Of a stretch of 38,216 bases of DNA, positions 31,442-38,216 are shown one piece after another. Both the position numbers and the translations under genes were made by a program. How positions within the stretch are numbered: the first letter of the stretch is position 1; the number at the start of each line of letters is the position of its first letter. Below the pieces are notes generated by a model. It worked only from the letters and a program-made list of their open reading frames with translations. It did no database searches and was not told the DNA's origin. This DNA is from Bacteroidales bacterium (GTDB taxonomy: Bacteria; Bacteroidota; Bacteroidia; Bacteroidales; Muribaculaceae), in contig DXXK01000065.1 of assembly GCA_019416425.1 (NCBI GenBank), forward strand, positions 1-38,216, in the 5' to 3' direction.

Positions 31442-34312
31442 ATGAGAAAATTATTATTCATGTTGCTTGCGCTGATAGCGGCGCAAGTGGGGATTTGCGT
31501 GGAGAAAGTCACGGTTACGGGAGGCATCTACAGCCGTGTGACATCGAAATATGTGGTCGGCGCCGATGTCGCGGTCTTGGGCAAGGACAGCGCCGTGCTG
31601 GCCCGGGGAAAAGCCGAACGGGAGTCGTGGCGCTTCGAGAAAAACAAGTATTACTTTGATTCCATCGGTGTGTATGAAATCAAGATAGACAAGATTCCCG
31701 AGGACTACATCCTGCGGGTAACGATGGATGGATACGAGCCTAAATTCGTGGACTTCACCCTGAAGGATATGAGTAGCCGTGAATTCGAGAAGAAACTGCC
31801 TAACATCTACATCAGTCCCGAGCGCAAGAGCGTGGACCTGGACGAGGTGGTGGTCCAGGCCACGAAGGTGAAGTTCTACCACAAGGGAGACACGATAGTC
31901 TACAACGCCGACGCCTTCATGCTTCCTGAGGGCTCGATGCTGGACGCGCTGATCGCACAGATGCCGGGAGTGGAGATCAAGGAGGGAGGCCAGATCTATG
32001 TCAACGGGAAGTATGTGGAGTCGCTGCTGCTGAACGGCAAGGACTTCTTCAAGGGCAAGAACGAGGTGATGCTGGAGAACATAGGAGTGTACACCGTCAA
32101 GGACGTGGCCGTGTACGAGAAGAGCGGGGAGATAGCCCAGCTGCTCGGAGCGAACATGCAGGAGGACAAGAAACTGGTGATGGACGTGCGGCTGAAGAAG
32201 GAATACATGTCAGGAACGATGCTGAACATCGAGGCCGGCTACGGCACGGAGGACAGATACACAGGCCGTCTGTTCGCCATGCACTACAACGACAACCTCC
32301 GGCTGTCGGCCTACGGCAATTTCAACAACATCAACAACCTGAGCCGCCCCAGCGACGGAAGGGGCTACGAGGCGTATACCGCGGATGATTACAGCACAGG
32401 CCTCACCGACATCTCGAACGGCGGCGTCGATTACAGTTACGACAATCCGCTGCATACGTTCGAGGCCTCGGGCAACGTGGATGTATCCTACAGGAAGAAC
32501 AAAGTGAACCACGACCTGATCCGTTTCAATTACCTTCCATCCGGCGACACCTATGACTATGAGTACAGCCGGAGCCTGCAGCGCAGGTTCTCGGTTTCGA
32601 CGGACCATTCCTTCAAGATCAAGAAGCAGATGTGGAGTCTGACGATGAACCCGAAATTCTCGTACAATAACCAGCGTATGGACCGGAACAGCATCGCGGC
32701 CTCGTTTACCGAGGAACTGAAGGCGGCCAACGACGAGATTCTGCGGAACCTCTACACCGGAAGCTACGGGGAACTGCAGAAGTCCATAATCAACCGTAAC
32801 CGTATCGAGAGCCGGGACCGTCAGCATGGCATGAAGGCCGGGATATGGTGTGAGAACGCATACAAGATCAAGGGGTCGCCCGATGGTCTGGCCTTCTGGT
32901 TCGAGACTAATTACAACCGCGACACAGCCGACGGGACTACCCTTCAGGCGGTTGATTTCGGAGCGACTCCTGAAACCTCGCGACTGATCCGGCGCGACAG
33001 CCGGGACCATCCGCAGTACACCTATATGGTCCGTGGATCGGGCCGCTACTACCTGAACATGAATTCCGGCACATTCTCGGTGGGAGGCTATTACGAGCAC
33101 GGCCAGCAGCGCAAGAACTCCGACCTGTTCATGATGGAGGCACGCGCCGAAAATGGCGAGGCTGAGTTCCTGCCGGGTCAGATACCTGAGCCGGACCTGG
33201 CCAACAGCTACACCAGCATGCTGTACGAGAACCAGGTCGTGGTGATGCCCAGATACAATTTCCGAGGCCAGGGAAGCAAAGGCACTTTCATTCTATATCT
33301 GAACTGCGACCTGGTATACGACCATCGCCATCTGTACTATCACCGAGGAGCCGTCGATGCGGATCCCTCCAAATCGCTGTTCTATCTGAAAGGCGGGGAG
33401 GCCCATGTGGAGTATAGGACCACAGACCGCAAGTTCGGCCTGAATATGAGCTATAACTATAGGACCAACCTGGCGAATCTGGTGGACATGGTGGATATCG
33501 TCAACGACACGGACCCGTTGAACATTCAGCTTGGCAATCCGGACCTGAAGAACCAGAACTGCCACAACATCTATCTGAGCGCAGGTTACACAATGCCGGC
33601 GAACGCGCGGCTGGGAGTGTACGGGAACGTGAATATATATGGAAACCGGATAGTGCATGGCTACAGATACGACACCGCCACTGGAATCAGGACATTCAGG
33701 TCGTACAATGTGGACGGATGCGCCAACATGCACTGGGAGCTACAGTACAGACGGGACCTTTGGCTGCGGGGGCTGTCCGGAGGATTGAACTTGGGCTATG
33801 ACTGGAACCGGTATGTCGATATGGTAGGCGAGAATTCCGATCCTGTGAGTCAGAAGGTTCTTAACCAGGGATATGAAGGCAGGGCACATCTGTCGTACCA
33901 TCGCGGAATTGTATGGGCATCCGTCATGACGTCGCTACGCTGGGGCCGGGATGAATATGAACGGCTGAACTCCATCTCGCGTACGTTCAACACGCGCAGC
34001 ACGGCAAGTCTAAGCCTGGAACTGCCCGCCAATTTCTCGATCGGTACTGAACTGAACTTCGTAACACGCGACGGTTATCTTGACAGTCGCATGAACTCGC
34101 ACGATTGGCTCTGGAACGCAGACATCAGCTACCGTCTCAAGAACGCCTGGACGTTCTCGATCAGGGGTTACGACATCCTGAACCAGATGAAGGAGATCCA
34201 GTACACCGTGAACGCCCAGGGCCGCACGCAGGAGATGTACAACATCCTGCCGCGCTTCGTGATGCTAACGGTGCAGTACAAGTTCGATTTCAAGCCGAAG
34301 AAACACAAGTAG
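31442..34312 (+). CDS. outer-membrane beta-barrel protein, first of two tandem paralogues
   Basis: 956 aa. Signal peptide (MRKLLFMLLALIAAQVGIC, Sec type), then a carboxypeptidase regulatory-like beta-sandwich (about 25-120), a plug-like region (about 135-250: DEVVVQATKVKFYHKGDTIV, MLDALIAQMPGVEIKEGGQI, LLNGKDFFKGKNEVML), and a large beta-barrel (about 260-956) ending KFDFKPKKHK. The layout is that of Bacteroidetes TonB-receptor-like 'OMP_b-brl_3' proteins, without a TonB box or SusD partner. It is in the outer membrane, possibly for transport or envelope function. It is likely in the ECF operon. The plug DNA is about 96% identical to the next gene. Confidence 0.85.
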   Translation: MRKLLFMLLALIAAQVGICVEKVTVTGGIYSRVTSKYVVGADVAVLGKDSAVLARGKAERESWRFEKNKYYFDSIGVYEIKIDKIPEDYILRVTMDGYEPKFVDFTLKDMSSREFEKKLPNIYISPERKSVDLDEVVVQATKVKFYHKGDTIVYNADAFMLPEGSMLDALIAQMPGVEIKEGGQIYVNGKYVESLLLNGKDFFKGKNEVMLENIGVYTVKDVAVYEKSGEIAQLLGANMQEDKKLVMDVRLKKEYMSGTMLNIEAGYGTEDRYTGRLFAMHYNDNLRLSAYGNFNNINNLSRPSDGRGYEAYTADDYSTGLTDISNGGVDYSYDNPLHTFEASGNVDVSYRKNKVNHDLIRFNYLPSGDTYDYEYSRSLQRRFSVSTDHSFKIKKQMWSLTMNPKFSYNNQRMDRNSIAASFTEELKAANDEILRNLYTGSYGELQKSIINRNRIESRDRQHGMKAGIWCENAYKIKGSPDGLAFWFETNYNRDTADGTTLQAVDFGATPETSRLIRRDSRDHPQYTYMVRGSGRYYLNMNSGTFSVGGYYEHGQQRKNSDLFMMEARAENGEAEFLPGQIPEPDLANSYTSMLYENQVVVMPRYNFRGQGSKGTFILYLNCDLVYDHRHLYYHRGAVDADPSKSLFYLKGGEAHVEYRTTDRKFGLNMSYNYRTNLANLVDMVDIVNDTDPLNIQLGNPDLKNQNCHNIYLSAGYTMPANARLGVYGNVNIYGNRIVHGYRYDTATGIRTFRSYNVDGCANMHWELQYRRDLWLRGLSGGLNLGYDWNRYVDMVGENSDPVSQKVLNQGYEGRAHLSYHRGIVWASVMTSLRWGRDEYERLNSISRTFNTRSTASLSLELPANFSIGTELNFVTRDGYLDSRMNSHDWLWNADISYRLKNAWTFSIRGYDILNQMKEIQYTVNAQGRTQEMYNILPRFVMLTVQYKFDFKPKKHK
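31814..32282 (+). repeat. 469-bp near-identical block shared by the tandem barrel genes (copy 1)
   Basis: Aligns without gaps to 34852-35320. About 18 of 469 bases differ by eye, nearly all synonymous, with one residue change (Ser to Gly). It encodes the plug region. Flanking parts of the two genes are clearly more divergent. Confidence 0.85.
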
Positions 34313-34375
34313 CGGTTCCGAGGCATCCCTTCGGCCAAGGGAATGCGGATACGAAAGAATATATGCTAAAGAGGC

Positions 34376-34414
34376 CGTACATTTAACCGTTGCATTAAGT
34401 GTACGAACTTTTTT
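34376..34414 (+). terminator. possible intrinsic terminator between the barrel genes
   Basis: CGTACA (34376-34381) pairs with TGTACG (34400-34405), followed by a T run at 34409-34414. The stem is short and the loop long (18 bases), so termination may be partial. A second stem-bulge hairpin (GCATCCCTT with AAGGGAATGC) lies at 34323-34346. Confidence 0.45.
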
Positions 34415-34476
34415 AACGTCTATTAGTTTAGGACTTCAATACATAAACCATTTATAAAGACTATTGAACTGACTGA

Positions 34477-37344
34477 ATGAGGAAACTTCTATTAATATTG
34501 CTTACGCTCCTGATGTCGGCGCACACAGGATTCTGCGCGGACAAGGTCAAGTTGGCGGGTAGCGTCTACAGCCGTATCACCTCCAGATATCTGCCCGGTG
34601 CTGACGTGGCTGTGCTGGACAGGGACAGCGTTGTTGTGGCTGAGGGGAAAGCCTTGAAGGTTGAATGGAATCGCAATGGGCAGCAGATTCGCTGTGACTC
34701 GACAGGAAAATATGAGCTTGAGATCGACAAGGTTCCGAAGGACTATATCCTGCGGGTTGGCAAGAAAGGTTATGAGCCCCGATACCTTGACTTTACCCTA
34801 AAGGATATGAAGAGCCGTGAATTCGAGAAGAAGATGCCAAATATATATCTAAGTCCCGAGCGCAAGGGTGTGGACCTGGACGAGGTGGTGGTCCAGGCCA
34901 CGAAGGTGAAGTTCTACCACAAGGGAGACACGATAGTCTACAACGCCGACGCCTTCATGCTTCCTGAGGGCTCGATGCTGGACGCGCTGATCGCGCAGAT
35001 GCCGGGTGTCGAGATCAAGGAGGGAGGTCAGATCTATGTCAACGGGAAGTATGTGGAGTCGCTTCTGCTGAACGGCAAGGACTTCTTCAAGGGCAAGAAC
35101 GAGGTGATGCTGGAGAACATCGGCGTGTACACCGTCAAGGACGTGGCAGTGTACGAGAAGAGCGGGGAGATAGCCCAGCTGCTCGGCGCCAATATGCAGG
35201 AGGACAAGAAACTTGTGATGGACGTCAGGCTGAAGAAGGAATACATGTCAGGAACGATGCTGAACATCGAGGCCGGCTACGGCACGGAGGACAGATATAC
35301 CGGCCGTCTGTTCGCCATGCGATACACCGACAACTCGCGTCTGTCGCTGTACGGCAACTGCAACAACGTCAACAATCTGGACCGCCCCAGCGATGGGAAG
35401 GGATATAATATATACTCCGGGTCAGCTCCCGGTGTCACTGACATCTACAATGGAGGTGTCGACTACTTTTTCGACAATCCCCTCCATACCTGGGAGGTAT
35501 CGGGCAATGCCGATGTCTCCTATAGGAAGAACCGTACCGACCATGACCTGATCCGGTTCAATTACCTTCCATCAGGCGACACATACGATTATCAGTATTC
35601 ACGCAGCCTGACGCGACGGTTCGCGGTGTCCACCAATCATTCGGTCAAGATCCGCAAGGATATGTGGAAACTGACTGTCAATCCGGAGTTCTCGTACAAC
35701 AACCAGCGTGTGGACCGGAACAGCATCGCGGCCTCGTTCACGAAGGAACTGAAGGAGGCGAACGACGAGATTCTGCGGAATCTGTACACCGGAAGCTACC
35801 GGGAACTGCAGAAAGCCATCATCAACCGCAACAGGATCGAGAGCGGGGACCGTCAGCATGGCATGAATGCTAAAATCTGGTGTGAGAACACCTATAAGAT
35901 CAAGGGCAGTCCTGATGGATTCTCATTCTGGTTCGAGACAAGCTACAATCGGGACACATCCGACGGCACTACGCTGCAGGCAGTTGATTTCGGCGAGAGA
36001 CCGGAAAGGTCGCAGTTGATACGGCGAGACAGTCGGGACCATCCGCAATACAAGTATATGGTACGAGGGTCGGGCCGTTATTTCCTGAACATGAGCAACG
36101 GCACATTCTCGGTGGGCGGATATTTCCAGCATGACCAGCAGCGTAAGAACTCCGACCTGTTCATGATGGAGGCACGCGCCGAGGGAGAGGAGGCGGAATT
36201 TCTGCCGGGACAGATACCGGAGTTAGACTACGCCAACAGCTACACGAGCATGCTTTACGAAAACTCGGTAGTTGTGACTCCACGATATAATTATAAGGGT
36301 AAAGGCAGCAAGGGGACATTCAATCTTTACGCCAACTGTGACCTGGTCTATGATCACCGCCATCTTTATTATCACCGTGGCGCCGTCGACGCAGACCCTT
36401 CCAAATCGCTGTTTTACCTGCGGGGTGGCTCGTTGGAGCTTGGTTACGGCACACCCGACAGCAAATTGAATGTCGGAGTGATGTACAAGTACAGCACGAG
36501 GCTGGCCAACTTGGTGGACATGGTCGACATCGTGAACGACACGGACCCGCTGAACATCCAGCTCGGAAATCCGGACCTGAGGAATGAAGGCTCGCATATG
36601 GTTGACTGCAACCTGCGTTACAAGATGCCTCAGAACGCCTATCTGTATTTCTACGGCAGATACGAGGCATATCAGAACCAGATTGTACGAGGCTACCGGT
36701 ATGACACTTCCACAGGTATAAGAACCTTCAGGTCATATAATGCCTCGGGAGCATACAATTCATATTTTACGGTAAGCTATATACGGGACCTGTGGCTTAA
36801 GGGACTGAGCGGACGCGTCGGAGTCAACTGTGATTTCCACCAATATTCCGATATGGTCGGCGAGAATACCGAGCCTGTCAGTCAGAAGGTAAGTAACGAA
36901 GACTATGGATACTGGGTTGCCTTGAGGTATGCCCAAGGGATAGTCACCGCGACTATCGGCACGCGTATGCAGTGGATCACGTCCAGATATGAGCGACTGC
37001 AGTCCATCGCCAGGACATTCAATACATCCAGCTGGGCTGAGCTGGGATTAAACCTTCCGAAGAATTTCAGGGTAACGACGGACTTGAGCTATATGACCAG
37101 GTCCGGCTACCTTGACGACAATCTAAACAACCACGACTGGCTGTGGAACGCCGAGGTCAGTTACAAGCTTAAGAATGCCTGGACCTTCTCCGTGCGGGGT
37201 TACGACATCCTGCACCAGATGAAGCAGGTTCAGTACGCCGTCAACGCCCAGGGGCGCACGCAGGAGATGTACAACATCCTGCCCCGCTTCGTGATGTTCA
37301 CCTTGCAGTATAGCTTCGACTTCAAGCCGAAGAAGCATAAGTGA
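34477..37344 (+). CDS. outer-membrane beta-barrel protein, second tandem paralogue
   Basis: 955 aa with the same organisation as the preceding gene: signal peptide MRKLLLILLTLLMSAHTGFC, regulatory beta-sandwich (about 25-120), plug-like region (about 135-250), and barrel to the identical C-terminal FDFKPKKHK. The plug region is almost identical in protein to the first copy, while surface and extracellular-loop segments of the barrel (for example about 300-330 and 655-830) differ. This fits paralogues with a shared inner mechanism and different outer specificity. It lies 164 bases after the first copy. No separate consensus promoter was seen, so expression by readthrough is likely. Confidence 0.85.
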   Translation: MRKLLLILLTLLMSAHTGFCADKVKLAGSVYSRITSRYLPGADVAVLDRDSVVVAEGKALKVEWNRNGQQIRCDSTGKYELEIDKVPKDYILRVGKKGYEPRYLDFTLKDMKSREFEKKMPNIYLSPERKGVDLDEVVVQATKVKFYHKGDTIVYNADAFMLPEGSMLDALIAQMPGVEIKEGGQIYVNGKYVESLLLNGKDFFKGKNEVMLENIGVYTVKDVAVYEKSGEIAQLLGANMQEDKKLVMDVRLKKEYMSGTMLNIEAGYGTEDRYTGRLFAMRYTDNSRLSLYGNCNNVNNLDRPSDGKGYNIYSGSAPGVTDIYNGGVDYFFDNPLHTWEVSGNADVSYRKNRTDHDLIRFNYLPSGDTYDYQYSRSLTRRFAVSTNHSVKIRKDMWKLTVNPEFSYNNQRVDRNSIAASFTKELKEANDEILRNLYTGSYRELQKAIINRNRIESGDRQHGMNAKIWCENTYKIKGSPDGFSFWFETSYNRDTSDGTTLQAVDFGERPERSQLIRRDSRDHPQYKYMVRGSGRYFLNMSNGTFSVGGYFQHDQQRKNSDLFMMEARAEGEEAEFLPGQIPELDYANSYTSMLYENSVVVTPRYNYKGKGSKGTFNLYANCDLVYDHRHLYYHRGAVDADPSKSLFYLRGGSLELGYGTPDSKLNVGVMYKYSTRLANLVDMVDIVNDTDPLNIQLGNPDLRNEGSHMVDCNLRYKMPQNAYLYFYGRYEAYQNQIVRGYRYDTSTGIRTFRSYNASGAYNSYFTVSYIRDLWLKGLSGRVGVNCDFHQYSDMVGENTEPVSQKVSNEDYGYWVALRYAQGIVTATIGTRMQWITSRYERLQSIARTFNTSSWAELGLNLPKNFRVTTDLSYMTRSGYLDDNLNNHDWLWNAEVSYKLKNAWTFSVRGYDILHQMKQVQYAVNAQGRTQEMYNILPRFVMFTLQYSFDFKPKKHK
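34852..35320 (+). repeat. 469-bp near-identical block shared by the tandem barrel genes (copy 2)
   Basis: Counterpart of 31814-32282, at a fixed offset of 3038 bases with no indels across the block. Confidence 0.85.
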
Positions 37345-37384
37345 CTTTTCTGCTGACTGACCGAAGGGCAGTCGTACAATGAAC

Positions 37385-37420
37385 CCCGGGCCGGATTGAC
37401 ATCCATCAATCCGGCCCGGG
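37385..37420. terminator. strong hairpin between convergent genes
   Basis: A 15-bp perfect stem (37385-37399 with 37406-37420) and a 6-base loop, about 40 bases after the second barrel gene and about 30 before the 3' end of the convergent gene. The plus-side tail is TTGTTATAT, weakly T-rich. Probably a bidirectional terminator. Confidence 0.7.
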
Positions 37421-37451
37421 TTGTTATATCCAGGTGGTATGGAGTGAAGAG

Positions 37452-37856
37452 TTACAGCTTAAGTTCTTTGGGAGTGACTACAAATTCCGTTTTCTTGCCC
37501 TTTATAAGCAGACGAATTATCATCTTAGCGTCATAACGTTGTAGAAAGTCGGCAATGACATTGGACGTTTCCTTACCCATTCCTTCTAGCATCGACTCCA
37601 CAAACGGGGTTTTCAGCTCCTTCATCTCTTCAGCAGAGAGACTCGCAAAAGCATCGACTGTATCAGCGTCAAAGTAGTTTTCCGGGATGATGACTACTAA
37701 GTTTGGGTCCTCGTATGCAGCTGACATTCCGACAGCTGTTAATTCGTCGTTGTAGATTTTGGCGAATTCCGCCAACTCCTTGCTGTAGGCCGAGGCTGAA
37801 GGGGCCGCTAACATCAAGGCCAAGCCGATGAGGCATAGTGTAAAAAGCTTTCTCAT
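37452..37856 (-). CDS. small exported protein, family unknown
   Basis: 134 aa with a clear Sec signal peptide (MRKLFTLCLIGLALMLAAPSASA, cleavage after ASA). The mature 110 residues are mixed helical and beta (ELAEFAKIYNDELTAVGM, LVVIIPENYFDADTVDAF, AKMIIRLLIKGKKTEFVVT) without cysteines or a recognisable domain. It is transcribed from its own full Bacteroidetes promoter and converges on the barrel operon, so it is a separate transcription unit. Likely periplasmic. It has a hint of the DUF4252-like pattern at the C-terminus, but too weak to assign. Confidence 0.75.
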   Translation of the reverse strand: MRKLFTLCLIGLALMLAAPSASAYSKELAEFAKIYNDELTAVGMSAAYEDPNLVVIIPENYFDADTVDAFASLSAEEMKELKTPFVESMLEGMGKETSNVIADFLQRYDAKMIIRLLIKGKKTEFVVTPKELKL

Positions 37857-37882
37857 AATAGCAATCTGTTATTTATTTTGCG

Positions 37883-37913
37883 CAAATATAACACATTCCC
37901 TTGACTCTGCAAA
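37883..37913 (-). promoter_or_regulatory. promoter of the small exported protein gene
   Basis: On the minus strand TTTG (37910-37913), 19 bases, TATATTTG (37883-37890): a full Bacteroidetes promoter 26 bases before the ATG at 37856. Confidence 0.75.
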
Positions 37914-38002
37914 ATCCAGACACGATATGTTCTTGAATTTTTGGTCTCATTACATCTTTTAGCGACTTTGAGCGTCTAAAATATGTACCAATGAATTAAA
38001 CT

Positions 38003-38216
38003 ATGGCCAAAACCACCCAACTCATCTTCGAAATACTGGATGCTGAAAAAGAGAAACTTTTTCAGTATGCAAGCTATAGCCTACATTATTCATAGGGGTA
38101 GCTCGATGAACATGGCTATGGCTGGACACCGAGGCAATGCGTAGTAATTTCAATCGGGCATGATATCAATGTGATATTTTTGAGTTTCCGCGTGGCTGAC
38201 ATGGACTGGATCGCAT
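38003..38216 (+). pseudogene. reading frame with two in-frame TAG codons, cut by the window edge
   Basis: ATG at 38003 gives 30 codons (MAKTTQLIFEILDAEKEKLF ...), then TAG (38093-38095), GGG, TAG (38099-38101). In the same frame 38 codons follow (LDEHGYGWTPRQC ... VIFLSFRVADMDW) to the window end without another stop. Both halves look like coding sequence and are in phase. The first part vaguely resembles the start of an ECF sigma factor, not enough to name it. It is most simply a gene broken by a small sequence change, or a short gene followed by an unrelated frame that starts elsewhere. Confidence 0.4.

Noticed and set aside
38093..38101. Amber recoding as a genome-wide feature
   Set aside because: Other genes in the window use ordinary stops, and nothing here suggests a recoded genetic code; a decayed gene is simpler.

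Overview
The window looks like a chromosomal segment of a gut Bacteroidales bacterium, most likely Muribaculaceae (S24-7 group). The reasons are Bacteroidetes-type promoters (TTTG, about 20 bp, TAnnTTTG), large carboxypeptidase-regulatory-domain outer-membrane beta-barrels behind an ECF sigma factor, DUF4252-like proteins, the DUF3791/DUF3990 family, and weak ribosome-binding sites. No rRNA, tRNA, CRISPR array, transposase or integrase was seen.

Positions 1-20,035 are a one-strand (minus), moderately AT-rich defence-type island. In transcription order it holds: a WYL-domain regulator; a 358-aa restriction-modification methyltransferase-like subunit; a 1559-aa helicase/methyltransferase restriction protein; a 142-aa protein; a 59-aa two-helix membrane protein; a 137-aa protein; a GHKL (Bergerat) ATPase; a 291-aa protein; a 254-aa DUF6339-like protein; an AlbA/Schlafen-type ATP-binding protein broken by a one-base frameshift; an HNH endonuclease; an 808-aa protein of no recognised family; and a large DEAD/DEAH helicase that stops just after motif VI. 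Start/stop overlaps and short gaps suggest polycistronic expression. Just beyond the helicase 3' end is a promoter-hairpin-terminator unit that looks like a small structured RNA (37-119).

Positions 20,036-23,135 are small accessory genes: a lipoprotein, a DUF1016/YhcG-type PD-(D/E)XK nuclease whose promoter region is a near copy of the WYL gene's promoter region, and a DUF3791 / DUF3990-remnant / small-protein module. Positions 23,136-28,046 are visibly GC-rich DNA repair genes: a UmuC-like polymerase convergent with recQ, and recJ translationally coupled to recQ. A 0.7-kb gap follows, holding a large inverted-repeat element between two near-identical promoter-like repeats.

Positions 28,694-37,344 are an envelope operon: an autoregulated-looking ECF promoter, ECF sigma factor, putative anti-sigma protein, two DUF4252-like exported proteins, and two tandem paralogous outer-membrane beta-barrel proteins whose plug-region DNA is almost identical. 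The window closes with a small exported protein on the minus strand and, at the right edge, a plus-strand reading frame interrupted by two in-frame TAG codons.

The strongest candidate for something undescribed is the WYL-headed island as a whole. Within it the notable points are the apparently split methyltransferase, the GHKL ATPase trio, and the helicase paired with an unknown 808-aa protein. All assignments are from reading motifs by eye; no database search was possible.
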